Shown: one piece after another, positions 35,909-44,024 of the stretch
Position numbering within the stretch: position 1 is the stretch's first letter
Layout: each line of letters begins with the position of its first letter
Source of the DNA: Desulfovibrio aminophilus
GTDB lineage: Bacteria; Desulfobacterota; Desulfovibrionia; Desulfovibrionales; Desulfovibrionaceae
NCBI RefSeq assembly: GCF_023660105.1
Contig: NZ_JAMHGA010000023.1
Coordinates: forward strand, 1 to 64,000
DNA: 64,000 bases
Direction of reading: 5' to 3'
The notes under the pieces: generated by a model
What the model saw: the letters and a program-made list of their open reading frames with translations, nothing else
Database searches by the model: none
What the model was told of the DNA's origin: nothing
Program-made: the position numbers and the translations under genes

Positions 35909-35955
35909 GCTGGAGGTCTTTTTTTTCGGAACCTCCAGCCAACCCGACCTGGAGG
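35909..35955 (+). promoter_or_regulatory. Riboswitch expression platform with anti-SD/anti-anti-SD
   Basis: CTGGAGG occurs at 35910-35916 and again at 35949-35955, where it is the ribosome binding site; the complement CCTCCAG lies between (35932-35938). The middle strand can pair either with the first copy (9-bp stem 35909-35917/35931-35939, SD free) or with the SD itself (translation off). The T run sits in the loop, not after the stem, so transcription termination is unlikely. Confidence 0.65.
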
Positions 35956-35960
35956 CTTCC

Positions 35961-36971
35961 ATGCTCGACCACACGACCACCCCCGTTCCCACCGCCCGCG
36001 CGCCGCGCGGCAGGGCCATGCTCTTCGCGCGCCGCGCCTTCGCCGCGCTGCTGGCCGCGGCCGTGCTCCTGGCGTCCTTCGACCTCGCCGAGGCCAAGCG
36101 TCTCGGCGGCGGCCGCTCCTTCGGCGGCGGCGGCTCGTACTCCAAGCCCTACAACAAACCCACGCCCCCGCCGGACCGGGCGGGCGCGCCCACCCGGCAG
36201 CAGGACAACGCGGGCCAGAACCAGCAGGCCGCGCCGGGCCAGCAGGCCGGAAAGACCGGCGGCGGCCTGTCCCGCTTCGGCGGCATCGGCGGCATGGTCG
36301 GCGGCCTGCTCATGGGCGGCCTGATCGGCTCGCTCCTGTTCGGCGGCGGCTTCGGCGGCGGTTTCGGCCTTCTGGAAATGCTCCTGGTGGGCGTGGGCAT
36401 CTTCATGCTCATGAAGTTCTTCCGCTCGCGCCGCGCGGCCCGGGAACAGGCCGCGCCCATGGGCGGGGAGCGCTTCGCCTACGCCTCGGGCCCGGCCGCC
36501 GGCCACGACGTCCGCGACAACGCCGACGGCTGGGGCTCGCTGCGCTCGGGCCCGTCCGGCCAGGGCGCGGGCGTCCCCACCGGCCCGGTCATGCCCGAGG
36601 GCGTGGACGAGGCCGAGTTCATCGCCGGGGCCAAGGCCCTGTTCGCCCGCCTGCAGGCCTCCTGGGACCGCCGCGACCTGGAGGACATCCGCGCCTTCAC
36701 CACCTCCGGGGTCTTCGAGGAGATCGCCCGCCAGGCCCAGGAAGACCCGAACCCCGGCACGACCGACGTGCTCATGGTCGAGGCCCGGGTGGTCGAGGTG
36801 GAACGCGAGGGAAGCCACACGGTGATGACCGTGCTCTTCGACGCCCTGCTGCGCGAGGACCAGGCCGCCGCCATGCCCGGACAGACCCGCGAGGTCTGGC
36901 GCATCCGCCGCGACGAGTCCTCGGCCAGGCCCGAGTGGCTCCTGGACGGCATCCAGCAACTGGCGAACTGA
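35961..36971 (+). CDS. Exported Tim44-like domain protein
   Basis: 336 residues. Signal peptide (about 18-43, FARRAFAALLAAAVLLASFDLAEA), a Gly-rich stretch (KRLGGGRSFGGGGS), a Pro/Gln-rich linker, a Gly-rich hydrophobic segment (about 105-145, ending LLEMLLVGVGIFMLMKFF) and a C-terminal Tim44-like fold (about 210-335; EFIAGAKALFARLQASWDRRDLEDIRAFTTSGVF). Proteins of this layout are found widely in proteobacteria without known function. The ATG at 35961 is set by GGAGG at 35951-35955; an ATG at 35907 would start inside the regulatory hairpin. Regulated by the Mn riboswitch, with terC 75 bases downstream. Confidence 0.82.
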   Translation: MLDHTTTPVPTARAPRGRAMLFARRAFAALLAAAVLLASFDLAEAKRLGGGRSFGGGGSYSKPYNKPTPPPDRAGAPTRQQDNAGQNQQAAPGQQAGKTGGGLSRFGGIGGMVGGLLMGGLIGSLLFGGGFGGGFGLLEMLLVGVGIFMLMKFFRSRRAAREQAAPMGGERFAYASGPAAGHDVRDNADGWGSLRSGPSGQGAGVPTGPVMPEGVDEAEFIAGAKALFARLQASWDRRDLEDIRAFTTSGVFEEIARQAQEDPNPGTTDVLMVEARVVEVEREGSHTVMTVLFDALLREDQAAAMPGQTREVWRIRRDESSARPEWLLDGIQQLAN

Positions 36972-36985
36972 CCGAACGTCCGCGT

Positions 36986-37010
36986 CCGGGCCGGGGAAAA
37001 CCCGGCCCGG
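36986..37010 (+). other. Hairpin between the Tim44-like gene and terC
   Basis: A 10-bp GC stem (36986-36995 with 37001-37010) with a GAAAA loop and no T run. More likely an mRNA stability element than a terminator. Confidence 0.5.
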
Positions 37011-37046
37011 ATTCCGGCGGACGGACACCCGTGATATGATGGAGCG

Positions 37047-38066
37047 ATGATGGGCACCCTCTGGATGTGGATCGGCTTCAACCTGCTCGTCCTGGGCCTG
37101 CTGGCCCTGGACCTCGGCGTCCTGCACCGGGGCGGCCGGGAGATCGGGGTGCGCGAGTCCCTGCTGCTCAGCCTGGGCTACGTGGTCCTGGCCCTGGCCT
37201 TCGGCGCGGGCCTCCATCACTTCCTCGGGCCCCAGGCCGCCGCCGAGTATCTCACGGGCTATCTCATCGAGAAGAGCCTGAGCGTCGACAACATCTTCGT
37301 CTTCGTTCTCGTCTTCACGCACTTCGCCGTGCCCAAGCACTGCCGCCACCGGGTCCTGTTCTGGGGCATCCTGGGGGCCCTGATCATGCGCGCCGCGCTC
37401 ATCGTGGCCGGGGCCGCGGTCATCACGGCCTTCCACTGGCTCATCTACGTCTTCGGGGCCTTCCTCGTGTTCACCGGGGTGAAGATGCTCGTCACCGTGG
37501 GCAAGGAGCCGGACCTGGCGCGCAACCCCGTGAACCGCTTCATGCGTCGCCTCTTCCGCGTGACCGAGGGCTACGAGGACGGCAGATTCTTCGTCCGGCG
37601 GGACGGCGCGCTGCACATCACGCCCCTGCTCATCGTCCTGGCGCTCATCGAGTTCACGGACGTGGTCTTCGCCCTGGACTCCATCCCGGCCATCTTCGCC
37701 ATCACCACGGACCCGTTCCTGGTCTACACCTCCAACGTCTTCGCCATCCTCGGCCTGCGGGCGCTCTACTTCGCCCTGGAGGGCGTCATCCACCGCTTCC
37801 ACTACCTCAAGTACGGGCTCTCCCTGGTGCTCGTGCTCGTGGGCGCGAAGATGCTCCTGAACGCCTGGTTCGAGGCCAAGGTCATCCCCACGGAATGGGC
37901 CCTGGGGGCCACGGCCGCGATCATCGCCGGGTCCATGCTCGTCTCGCTGCTCAAGACCCGCGCCGGGGCGGACGCCGAGGGCCGCGCCCGGGCCGCGCAC
38001 TGGTGGGTGCCGGGAAGCCCGGCCAAGGAGAAGGAAAAACAGGGAACAAAAGGGGACCGCGTCTGA
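37047..38066 (+). CDS. TerC/Alx-family metal-export membrane protein
   Basis: 339 residues with about nine helices. Family signatures: SLSVDNIFVFVLVFTHF (near residue 76), and EFTDVVFALDSIPAIFAITTDPFLVYTSN (about 204-232), which contain the acidic residues thought to bind the metal. TerC/Alx members export Mn2+. Two ATGs (37047, 37050) follow GGAG at 37041-37044; the second is better spaced. The upstream Mn riboswitch supports manganese as the substrate. Confidence 0.92.
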   Translation: MMGTLWMWIGFNLLVLGLLALDLGVLHRGGREIGVRESLLLSLGYVVLALAFGAGLHHFLGPQAAAEYLTGYLIEKSLSVDNIFVFVLVFTHFAVPKHCRHRVLFWGILGALIMRAALIVAGAAVITAFHWLIYVFGAFLVFTGVKMLVTVGKEPDLARNPVNRFMRRLFRVTEGYEDGRFFVRRDGALHITPLLIVLALIEFTDVVFALDSIPAIFAITTDPFLVYTSNVFAILGLRALYFALEGVIHRFHYLKYGLSLVLVLVGAKMLLNAWFEAKVIPTEWALGATAAIIAGSMLVSLLKTRAGADAEGRARAAHWWVPGSPAKEKEKQGTKGDRV

Positions 38067-38072
38067 CGGGGC

Positions 38073-40661
38073 TCAGCCGGACAGCCCGGCGATGTCCTTC
38101 TCCATCTTCTCGCGCAGCGGGCCGATGACCGCCTCGTTGCCCATGGCCATGTCCAGCTGGCGGGTGTGGATGACCACGTAGCCGAGCACGGCCACGCGAT
38201 CCAGGGTGGCGGCTTGGTCCAGGCCCTCCAGGCGGGCGAAGAGCGCGTCCTCCCGCACCTCCACCCGGAAGTCCCGCTCCTCCAGGAGCCCGGCCACGAG
38301 CAGGGCCCGGCTCCGGCGGCGCGGCAGGTCGGCGGCTCCGCCCTTGAACTGGAAGCTGACGTAGTTCTCCTGGGGGTCGTCCCCGGCCTGGGCCTCCACG
38401 GTGCAGAAGTGGAATCCGAAGCGGGACTGGAGGTTGCAGAACTCCTTGGAGATCATGAAGTAGTTCTTGACCGTGAAGGCGCTGGCCACGGTCGGCTCCA
38501 GCTCCGGGTTGCTGGCCGCGCCCGCCACCACGGCGAGGAAGCCCCGGGCGTCGGCCGCCGGTGGCCCGGCCCAGGGCACGGCGGTCATGCCCCGCCAGAG
38601 CGCGCGCATGGGCCCGGAGGCGATGCGCGCGATGTCCACGAAGCGGCCTTCCACCGGACCGTCGAAGCCGTCCTCCAGGTCGATGACCCAATACTTGAGC
38701 TTGCTCTTGCCGCAGGTGAGCTGCTTGCTGAAGCCCTCCAGGCCCGCCTGCTCGCCCTCCAGGAACATCTCGCGCACGCTCTTCTCGTGGCAGAAGCGGG
38801 TGACGTCGTGCAGGGTCCGGCAATGCTCCGGCGTGAAATCGGGCGCGTCGGGGTCGATGAGGTTCAGGGGCACGATGTGGGCGCAGGCCCCGGCCAGGGC
38901 GGCGTGCACCGGGCTGCCCTCCATGAGGTTGCGCGGGGCCGGGCGCAGGGCCAGCAACTCCTCGGCCCGGCCCGGATGCACGCGGCGGTTGTCCGCGTCC
39001 ACCGTGACCTCGCCCGCGCCGTCCAGGGCCTCCAGCGCGCCCGCCACGCCGAGCAGGGCCGGGACGCCGTATTCGCGGGCCACGTTGGCCAGGTGCCCGG
39101 CCGCGCTGCCCGCCTCGCAGACCACGGCCGCCGCCCGCGAGAGCAGCGGGGCCCAGCGCGGGTGGGCCTGGGCCGCCACAAGCACCGCGCCGTCCGGGAA
39201 GCGCAGGGCGTCGGCGTCCTTGCGCACCGCGAAGGCCGGGCCGCAGCCCACGCCCGGGGCCGCCGTGGTCCCGCCGGAGAGGAGCACGGGCAGGCGCGTG
39301 TCCGGCGGCGCGGCCTCTTCCCGCCGCCCGCTCTCGTGCAGGGGGCGGCTCTGCAGCAACACGATCCCGCCGTCCGGGGCCAGGGCGAACTCGATGTCCT
39401 GGGGCAGGCCGTAGAATTCCTCCATGTCCGCGGCCAGGGCCGCCACCTCCAGGACCTGGGCCTCGCTGAGCGAGGGGGCCCCGGCCTCTCCGGGCGGCAC
39501 GTCCACCAGGGCGATGCCCTGGGCCGGGTCGCAGACGTACTTGGTGGGCTTGTCGGCCACCTCTGCGCGCGCCAGGCGCATGGGCTCGCCGCGCTCGACC
39601 AGGAACACGTCCGGGTCGAAGCTGCCGTCCACCACGGCCTTGGGCAGGCCGTGCACGGCGTTGACCACCACGGCCCCGCCCCGGATGTCCAGGGGATCGC
39701 GGCTGTAGGCCACGCCCCCGGCCTCGGCCCCGACCATGGCCATGCAGCCCACGCACATGGCCACGTCCTCGTCCGGGATGCCGCGCGTGAGCCGGTAGGT
39801 CATGGCCGTGAGGCCGTACTTGCTGGCCACGATCTCCTTGTAGGTCTCCAGGATTTCGTCGGCGGGCACGTTCAGCTCGGACTGGTACTGCCCGGCGAAG
39901 GAGGCCCCCAGGGCGTCCTCGCCCACGGCGCTGCTGCGCAGGGCCACCCGCACGCCCTCCCCGGCCTGGGTCTCCAGGTTCCGGTAGGCCTCCAGGATGG
40001 CCCGCTCCAGGTCCCCGGGCAGGGGCGCGGCCAGGATGAGCTTCTGGAGCGCGGAGGACAGGGCGAACAACTCGTCCAGGCGGGAGGCGTCGGCGGTCTG
40101 GATGCGGCGGTCGATCTCGGCCTGGAGGTCGGAGGCCTCCATGAAGCGGCGGTAGCCCGAGGCCGTGACCGCGAAGCCCGGGGGGATGCGGCGGCCCAGG
40201 CGGCGGACGATCTCGCCCAGGCTGGACATCTTGCCGCCCACCTCGTCGGCCAGGTGCACCCCGGTCTCGGCCAGGGGCAGGACCAGGGGCCCGCCGGAGC
40301 CGCCGGAGCGGGATTCCAGGTGCGGGGCCACGGCGGCCTGGATGGCCTTCAGGCGCTCGAACAGGGCGTCGTAGCGCCCATCGGCGAGGATCGAGAGCTG
40401 GCGGACGATCTGGAAGACGTTGGCGGCCACGCGGGCGCACTGGCCGCGCACGAAGGTCATGCCGAACGGCTTCTGGCCGCGCAGGGCCTCCTCCATGGAG
40501 GCCATGATGTCCAGGGCGGCGTTGTTGGCGGCCAGGAGGCGGCGGAAGCTCTCGCAGCGGGCGCGGTACCCGGCGCGCAGGGCCTCCAGGCGGGCGGGGG
40601 ACGGCGGTTCGGGCCGCGAGCCGCGCAGAAGGTCGCCCAATGCCCGGAAAATGCCCGCCAT
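38073..40661 (-). CDS. PEP-synthase-like phosphohistidine enzyme with unknown C-terminal domain (paralog 1)
   Basis: 862 residues. Order: a helical N-terminal domain (about 20-115), an ATP-grasp domain of PPDK/PEP-synthase type (about 135-440; VGGKMSSLGEI, RSSAVGEDALGASFAGQYQ, QDIEFAL, LLQSRP), a swivelling phosphohistidine domain (about 455-560) with catalytic H523 in GSAAGHLANVARE, then 300 residues (570-862) that are not the PEP/pyruvate TIM barrel of true PEP synthase. It should take phosphate from ATP to H523 and pass it to an unknown acceptor. A second copy lies at 46852-49449. It ends the sigma-54 operon, 16 bases after the receiver gene. Confidence 0.82.
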   Translation of the reverse strand: MAGIFRALGDLLRGSRPEPPSPARLEALRAGYRARCESFRRLLAANNAALDIMASMEEALRGQKPFGMTFVRGQCARVAANVFQIVRQLSILADGRYDALFERLKAIQAAVAPHLESRSGGSGGPLVLPLAETGVHLADEVGGKMSSLGEIVRRLGRRIPPGFAVTASGYRRFMEASDLQAEIDRRIQTADASRLDELFALSSALQKLILAAPLPGDLERAILEAYRNLETQAGEGVRVALRSSAVGEDALGASFAGQYQSELNVPADEILETYKEIVASKYGLTAMTYRLTRGIPDEDVAMCVGCMAMVGAEAGGVAYSRDPLDIRGGAVVVNAVHGLPKAVVDGSFDPDVFLVERGEPMRLARAEVADKPTKYVCDPAQGIALVDVPPGEAGAPSLSEAQVLEVAALAADMEEFYGLPQDIEFALAPDGGIVLLQSRPLHESGRREEAAPPDTRLPVLLSGGTTAAPGVGCGPAFAVRKDADALRFPDGAVLVAAQAHPRWAPLLSRAAAVVCEAGSAAGHLANVAREYGVPALLGVAGALEALDGAGEVTVDADNRRVHPGRAEELLALRPAPRNLMEGSPVHAALAGACAHIVPLNLIDPDAPDFTPEHCRTLHDVTRFCHEKSVREMFLEGEQAGLEGFSKQLTCGKSKLKYWVIDLEDGFDGPVEGRFVDIARIASGPMRALWRGMTAVPWAGPPAADARGFLAVVAGAASNPELEPTVASAFTVKNYFMISKEFCNLQSRFGFHFCTVEAQAGDDPQENYVSFQFKGGAADLPRRRSRALLVAGLLEERDFRVEVREDALFARLEGLDQAATLDRVAVLGYVVIHTRQLDMAMGNEAVIGPLREKMEKDIAGLSG

Positions 40662-40677
40662 GCCGATGCTCCGCCGG

Positions 40678-41049
40678 TCAGGTCTGCTTGCCGGATTTCT
40701 TCGCCGCGTCCTGAATCTTGAAGATGAGGTCGTTGATGGCCACGGGCTTGAGCAGGTAGTCGAAGGCCCCCAGCTCCATGCCCTCCACGGCCACTTCCAT
40801 GTTGGCGTGGCCGGTGAGCAGGATCACCTCGGTGCCTGGGGCCGCCTCCTTGATCCGCCGCAGGGTCTCGATGCCGCCCATGCCGGGCATGCGCACGTCC
40901 AGGACCACCACGTCCACCGGGGTCCCGGCCAACGCCTCCAGGGCCGCCTCGCCGGTGGCCGCCGTGGTCACCTGGAAGTTGCGGCGGTCCAGGCGCTTGG
41001 TCATCAGCTCCAGGAACTCCGTCTCGTCGTCCACCAGAAGAATATGCAT
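40678..41049 (-). CDS. Single-domain response regulator
   Basis: 123 residues, a lone receiver: acidic pair in MHILLVDDETEF, phospho-acceptor aspartate in VVVLDVRMPGMGG, switch threonine in ILLTGHANM and lysine in LLKPVAIND. No output domain. The ATG at 41049 is chosen because a GGGAGG box precedes it; 18 extra upstream residues are not receiver-like. No histidine kinase is in the locus. It is followed at 16 bases by paralog 1, so it may control that enzyme by protein contact. Confidence 0.9.
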   Translation of the reverse strand: MHILLVDDETEFLELMTKRLDRRNFQVTTAATGEAALEALAGTPVDVVVLDVRMPGMGGIETLRRIKEAAPGTEVILLTGHANMEVAVEGMELGAFDYLLKPVAINDLIFKIQDAAKKSGKQT

Positions 41050-41154
41050 GCGATCCGCCTCCCGGGACGGGAAGGACTCCGTCTTTTTCGGCATCATAGA
41101 CAAAAGGGAGGCGCGGCGTCCAGCCGCCGGAAGCGGGAGCGTGGGAGGAAGGTC

Positions 41155-41970
41155 TCAGTCCTGCTCGTCCCCGTGGCGCGACAGCCCCGGGGCGTCCGCC
41201 CGGGCCACGAGGAATCCGGGGGCCAGGTCGATCTTCAGGTCCACTTCGGCGTGGGCCTCCTCGGGACCGACCTTGCCCGCCACGAGATCCCCGACCACCT
41301 GGCCGCCCTTGTCCAGGATCAGGAGCCGGTCGCCGTCGCGGACGCCGTGGACCGAGCCGAGGCCGAAGATGATCTTCCAACACTCCTTGCCCCGGGCCAT
41401 CTTGTAGATGGGCCCCAGGCCCGCGGCCTGATTGCGGGAGTCCTCGCGGTTGGAGAACAGGAAGGACACGCCGAGGCAGCCGAGCCCCAGGGGCAGCAGG
41501 AGCAGGAAGAGCCAGAAGGGCCGGACGCCCAGCCGCCGTTCGCAGACGCTCGGCAGGTCCAGGCGCAAGGCCTCGGCGTCCGGGAACAGGCGCACCTTGT
41601 AGGTGGTGGTGTCCTCGTCCGGGCTGCCGCCCTTGGGCATGAGACGCAGGTTGTATTCCCCACCGGCCACGCCGCGGCTCACGATCAACTCGCCGCGCCA
41701 GATGCGGCCCTGGAGCTCCAGCAGGCGGACCTCGGCGTCGTGCGTGCCGAGGCTGTATTCCAGGTAGGTGGTGGCCTTCTCGGGGTCGAAGTCGCGGATT
41801 TCCGCCAGGTCCTCCGGGGAGACGTTCAGCTTGCCGCCGATGGGCACGATTTGCCCGGCGGCGGCCCGGAAAAGGGTGTCCGAGCCGAAGCCGCCGCGCA
41901 TCGCGTCGGCCGCGACGAAAAGAAGCAGAAGGAAAATGCTGATGGCCAGCTTGTGGAAAAGGGCCCTCAC
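41155..41970 (-). CDS. Membrane protein of unknown function (271 aa)
   Basis: Not recognised. N-terminal helix (about 8-24, LAISIFLLLLFVAADAM), periplasmic beta-rich domain (25-140; GRIWRGELIVSRGVAGGEYNL), second helix (about 152-171, LFLLLLPLGLGCLGVSFLF), and a cytoplasmic C-terminal part (175-271) with alternating strands around VRDGDRLLILDKGGQVVGD. Overlaps the preceding small membrane gene (ATGA). It belongs to the operon of the TauE/SafE permease and paralog 1. Confidence 0.75.
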   Translation of the reverse strand: MRALFHKLAISIFLLLLFVAADAMRGGFGSDTLFRAAAGQIVPIGGKLNVSPEDLAEIRDFDPEKATTYLEYSLGTHDAEVRLLELQGRIWRGELIVSRGVAGGEYNLRLMPKGGSPDEDTTTYKVRLFPDAEALRLDLPSVCERRLGVRPFWLFLLLLPLGLGCLGVSFLFSNREDSRNQAAGLGPIYKMARGKECWKIIFGLGSVHGVRDGDRLLILDKGGQVVGDLVAGKVGPEEAHAEVDLKIDLAPGFLVARADAPGLSRHGDEQD

Positions 41971-42212
41971 GAAGCGGCTCCGCCTTCCTCGTCGCCCGCC
42001 GGTTCATCGCGGCCGAAGCGCTTGATGAAATGACGGCAGACCAGGACCGTGACGATGGCCATGGGCACGTAGGTGCGCATGAAGATGGAGGTCAGGTGCA
42101 GCCGGTCGCCATGGGCGATGTAGAAGGTCAGGCAGAGCTCCAGAAGCAGGAGCACGTCCATGACCACGATGACGATCCGCTGGCGGGGGTTGATGCTTCC
42201 GGTGCTGCTCAT
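41967..42212 (-). CDS. Small membrane protein (81 aa)
   Basis: Two predicted helices (about 13-32, VVMDVLLLLELCLTFYIAHG; 45-62, YVPMAIVTVLVCRHFIKRF), with an acidic C-terminal tail (DEPAGDEEGG). Good AAAGGAGAG box upstream; the stop overlaps the next gene (ATGA). No recognised family. Probably forms a complex with the 271-residue protein downstream. Confidence 0.7.
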   Translation of the reverse strand: MSSTGSINPRQRIVIVVMDVLLLLELCLTFYIAHGDRLHLTSIFMRTYVPMAIVTVLVCRHFIKRFGRDEPAGDEEGGAAS

Positions 42213-42234
42213 GCCTGCTCTCCTTTTGGGAGGG

Positions 42235-42274
42235 CCGGGCCGCCCGCCGGCGGTTGGAGGGGCGGGCGGCCCGG
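42235..42274 (-). other. Large intra-operon hairpin
   Basis: A perfect 14-bp GC stem (42235-42248 with 42261-42274) with a 12-base loop, no T run, between the exported small protein gene and the small membrane protein gene. It could split the operon into parts with different mRNA stability. Confidence 0.55.
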
Positions 42275-42300
42275 CAAGGGCTGGGGTTGGGGCGTGTTGA

Positions 42301-42639
42301 CTACTTCTTCTTGCTCAGGTCCTGCTTGGTCACGTTCATGACCTTCACGGCGTGGTACTTATCGTTTTCGGACGTGTAGGCGATGCGCAGGATGTCATTG
42401 GGCTCCGGCGGAATGCCGATCTTGGCCTCGGAGACGTCGAAGACCGTGACGGTGCCCGTGGGGGTGCCGTACTTGTTCTCCGGCGTGAAGTTGGTGTCGT
42501 ATTCCTCGATCTTGATGGTCTTGGCGGCCTTGTCGTGCTCGATGCACTTGCCCTGGGCCACCATGCCGGCCCAGGCGGCGGCGCACAGCAGAACCGTCAA
42601 GGCGAAGGCCGCTATGGAGGTCACAAACAGTCTCTTCAT
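42301..42639 (-). CDS. Small exported protein (112 aa)
   Basis: Signal peptide (MKRLFVTSIAAFALTVLLCA, then AAWA, residues 1-24) and an 88-residue mature domain: MVAQGKCIEHDKAAKTIKIEEYD, NKYGTPTGTVTVFDVSEAKIG and a lysine-rich end. Likely a small periplasmic beta-barrel (OB-like). One cysteine in the mature part. GGGAG precedes the ATG at 42639. No known function; lies 25 bases after the TauE/SafE gene. Confidence 0.72.
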   Translation of the reverse strand: MKRLFVTSIAAFALTVLLCAAAWAGMVAQGKCIEHDKAAKTIKIEEYDTNFTPENKYGTPTGTVTVFDVSEAKIGIPPEPNDILRIAYTSENDKYHAVKVMNVTKQDLSKKK

Positions 42640-42664
42640 GGTGTCACTCCCGGTTCCTCGGCCC

Positions 42665-43693
42665 TCAGGCCGCGCTGTTCTTGGCGTTTCTCTTTTCCCG
42701 CAGCTCATTGGCCGCGCCGCTGACCATGACCTTGATGATCACGATGCAGATCACGGAGATGGCGCCGAGAATGATCACGGCCGAGGCGGCGTTGAACTTG
42801 AACTGCTTGAGGATGATTGAAATCATGCAGCAGAGCACGGCGCAGCCGAAGACGATGCGGATGCCGTAACCCTTGGCGTACTTGGTGGCGATGGTGCCGA
42901 TCTGGGCGCCCACGGCCGCGCCGGTGAGCATGACGAACACCGCGACCATCTCGATGCGGCCCTTCAGGGCGTAGGTGAACGCGCCGTACAGGCCGGAGAT
43001 CATGACCTCGAAGAGGTCCGTGCCCACGGAGATGTGGGTCGGGCAACCGATGAGGTAGATCAGGGCGGGCATGCGGAACAGGCCGCCGCCGATGCCCAGG
43101 AAGCCGGCCAGGATGCCGGTGATCAGGCTGACCATGGTGGGCAGCCAGAACGAGCAGGTGATGCCGGCGGCCTTGAAGTGCATCATCGGCGGGATGTTGA
43201 TCTTGTGCATGGTCTTGTACCAGGTGATGCCCTCGGTGCCGTGCTCGCCGGTGATGCCCTTCTTCTTCTTGTTCACGGCCTTGGCGTAGTCGTAGAAGAC
43301 CATCCAGGCGATGAGCAGGAGCAGCAGCACGTAGACCCAGCGGACCACGGATCCGAGGTTCCCGAGGCGCTCAAGATGCATGACGATCTGGGCGCCGCAC
43401 TCGATGCCGATCATGGTTCCGGCCAGCATGACGATGCCGAGTTTATAGTCCACGTTGCCGAACTTCGAGTGGCGCACCGTGGAGATCATGGACTTGCCCG
43501 CGATGTGGGCCATGTCCGTTCCGATGGCGAAGGCCATGGGGAAACCCAGGATGTTCAGGCCCGGGGTGACCATCCAGGCGCCCGCCATGCCGAAGAAGCC
43601 GCCGATGACGCCCACGGCGAACCCGATGAGCACCAGTCCGGGCCAGAAAATGTTCACGCCCGCGATGGGCATGTGCATATACAACCATTCCAT
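42665..43693 (-). CDS. TauE/SafE-family anion exporter
   Basis: 342-residue permease with about eight to nine helices and the internal repeat of the family: GFAVGVIGGFFGMAGAW in the first half and GILAGFLGIGGGLFRMPALIYLIG in the second. TauE/SafE proteins are thought to export sulfite, sulfonates or sulfoacetate. A longer intracellular loop (KKKKGITGEHGTEGITWYK) is inserted. AAGGAG lies 8 bases before the ATG at 43693; a GTG three codons earlier has no room for a binding site. Substrate not shown; sulfite or a related anion would suit a sulfate reducer. Confidence 0.88.
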   Translation of the reverse strand: MEWLYMHMPIAGVNIFWPGLVLIGFAVGVIGGFFGMAGAWMVTPGLNILGFPMAFAIGTDMAHIAGKSMISTVRHSKFGNVDYKLGIVMLAGTMIGIECGAQIVMHLERLGNLGSVVRWVYVLLLLLIAWMVFYDYAKAVNKKKKGITGEHGTEGITWYKTMHKINIPPMMHFKAAGITCSFWLPTMVSLITGILAGFLGIGGGLFRMPALIYLIGCPTHISVGTDLFEVMISGLYGAFTYALKGRIEMVAVFVMLTGAAVGAQIGTIATKYAKGYGIRIVFGCAVLCCMISIILKQFKFNAASAVIILGAISVICIVIIKVMVSGAANELREKRNAKNSAA

Positions 43694-43724
43694 GCTCTGC
43701 ACTCCTTGCGTTGGGCGTGTCGGA

Positions 43725-44024
43725 CTAGTGTTCCACGATGCTGCGCTTGGTCAGGTCCAAACCGCAACGCGAAATGAAGAAGTCCATCAGGAATCCCAGG
43801 AAAGCGCCGTAACCGGCGGTGAGGACCACCGCCCAGATGGCGTTGAGCAGCAAATTCATGTTGTAGAGGTCCGCGAAGTAGTGCAGGACCACGTTCTTCA
43901 CGACCCGCGTGTCCGCCACGACCACGAGTTCGGAAGCGCCTCCGCCGCCGGCCCAGACGAGCTGGGGCAGCACGGCCAGCAATGCCAGAATCAGGGGAAG
44001 AAGCTTCGCCGTTCTCTTCAGCAT
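43725..44024 (-). CDS. Small membrane protein, first gene of the sigma-54 operon (99 aa)
   Basis: Signal/anchor helix (about 8-26, LLPLILALLAVLPQLVWAG), a short periplasmic part (GGGGASELVVVADTRVVKN), then a hydrophobic segment (about 52-82, NLLLNAIWAVVLTAGYGAFLG) and a charged tail. The GGAGGG box is 6 bases before the ATG at 44024. Not recognised. Its place directly before the permease suggests an accessory subunit. Confidence 0.72.
   Translation of the reverse strand: MLKRTAKLLPLILALLAVLPQLVWAGGGGASELVVVADTRVVKNVVLHYFADLYNMNLLLNAIWAVVLTAGYGAFLGFLMDFFISRCGLDLTKRSIVEH

Larger units (their letters stand above)
35458..35960. other. Regulatory intergenic region (503 bp)
   Basis: From the DUF169 side: an AT-richer stretch (about 35500-35640) with a possible - strand TTGACC box, an 8-bp inverted repeat (35668-35695), a sigma-70-like promoter (35758-35786), a yybP-ykoY riboswitch (35797-35893) and a switchable hairpin leading to the ribosome binding site (35909-35955). 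Confidence 0.75.

Noticed and set aside
35909-35939. Hairpin read as an intrinsic terminator
   Set aside because: The T run is in the loop, not after the stem, so it cannot act as a normal terminator.
35907-35960. Earlier ATG at 35907 for the Tim44-like protein
   Set aside because: It starts inside the regulatory hairpin, has no binding site, and puts 18 odd residues before the signal peptide; the SD at 35951 fits the ATG at 35961.
38073-40661. Annotation as true phosphoenolpyruvate synthase
   Set aside because: ATP-grasp and His domains match, but the C-terminal PEP/pyruvate-binding barrel motifs are missing; the C-terminal domain is shared only with the second copy.
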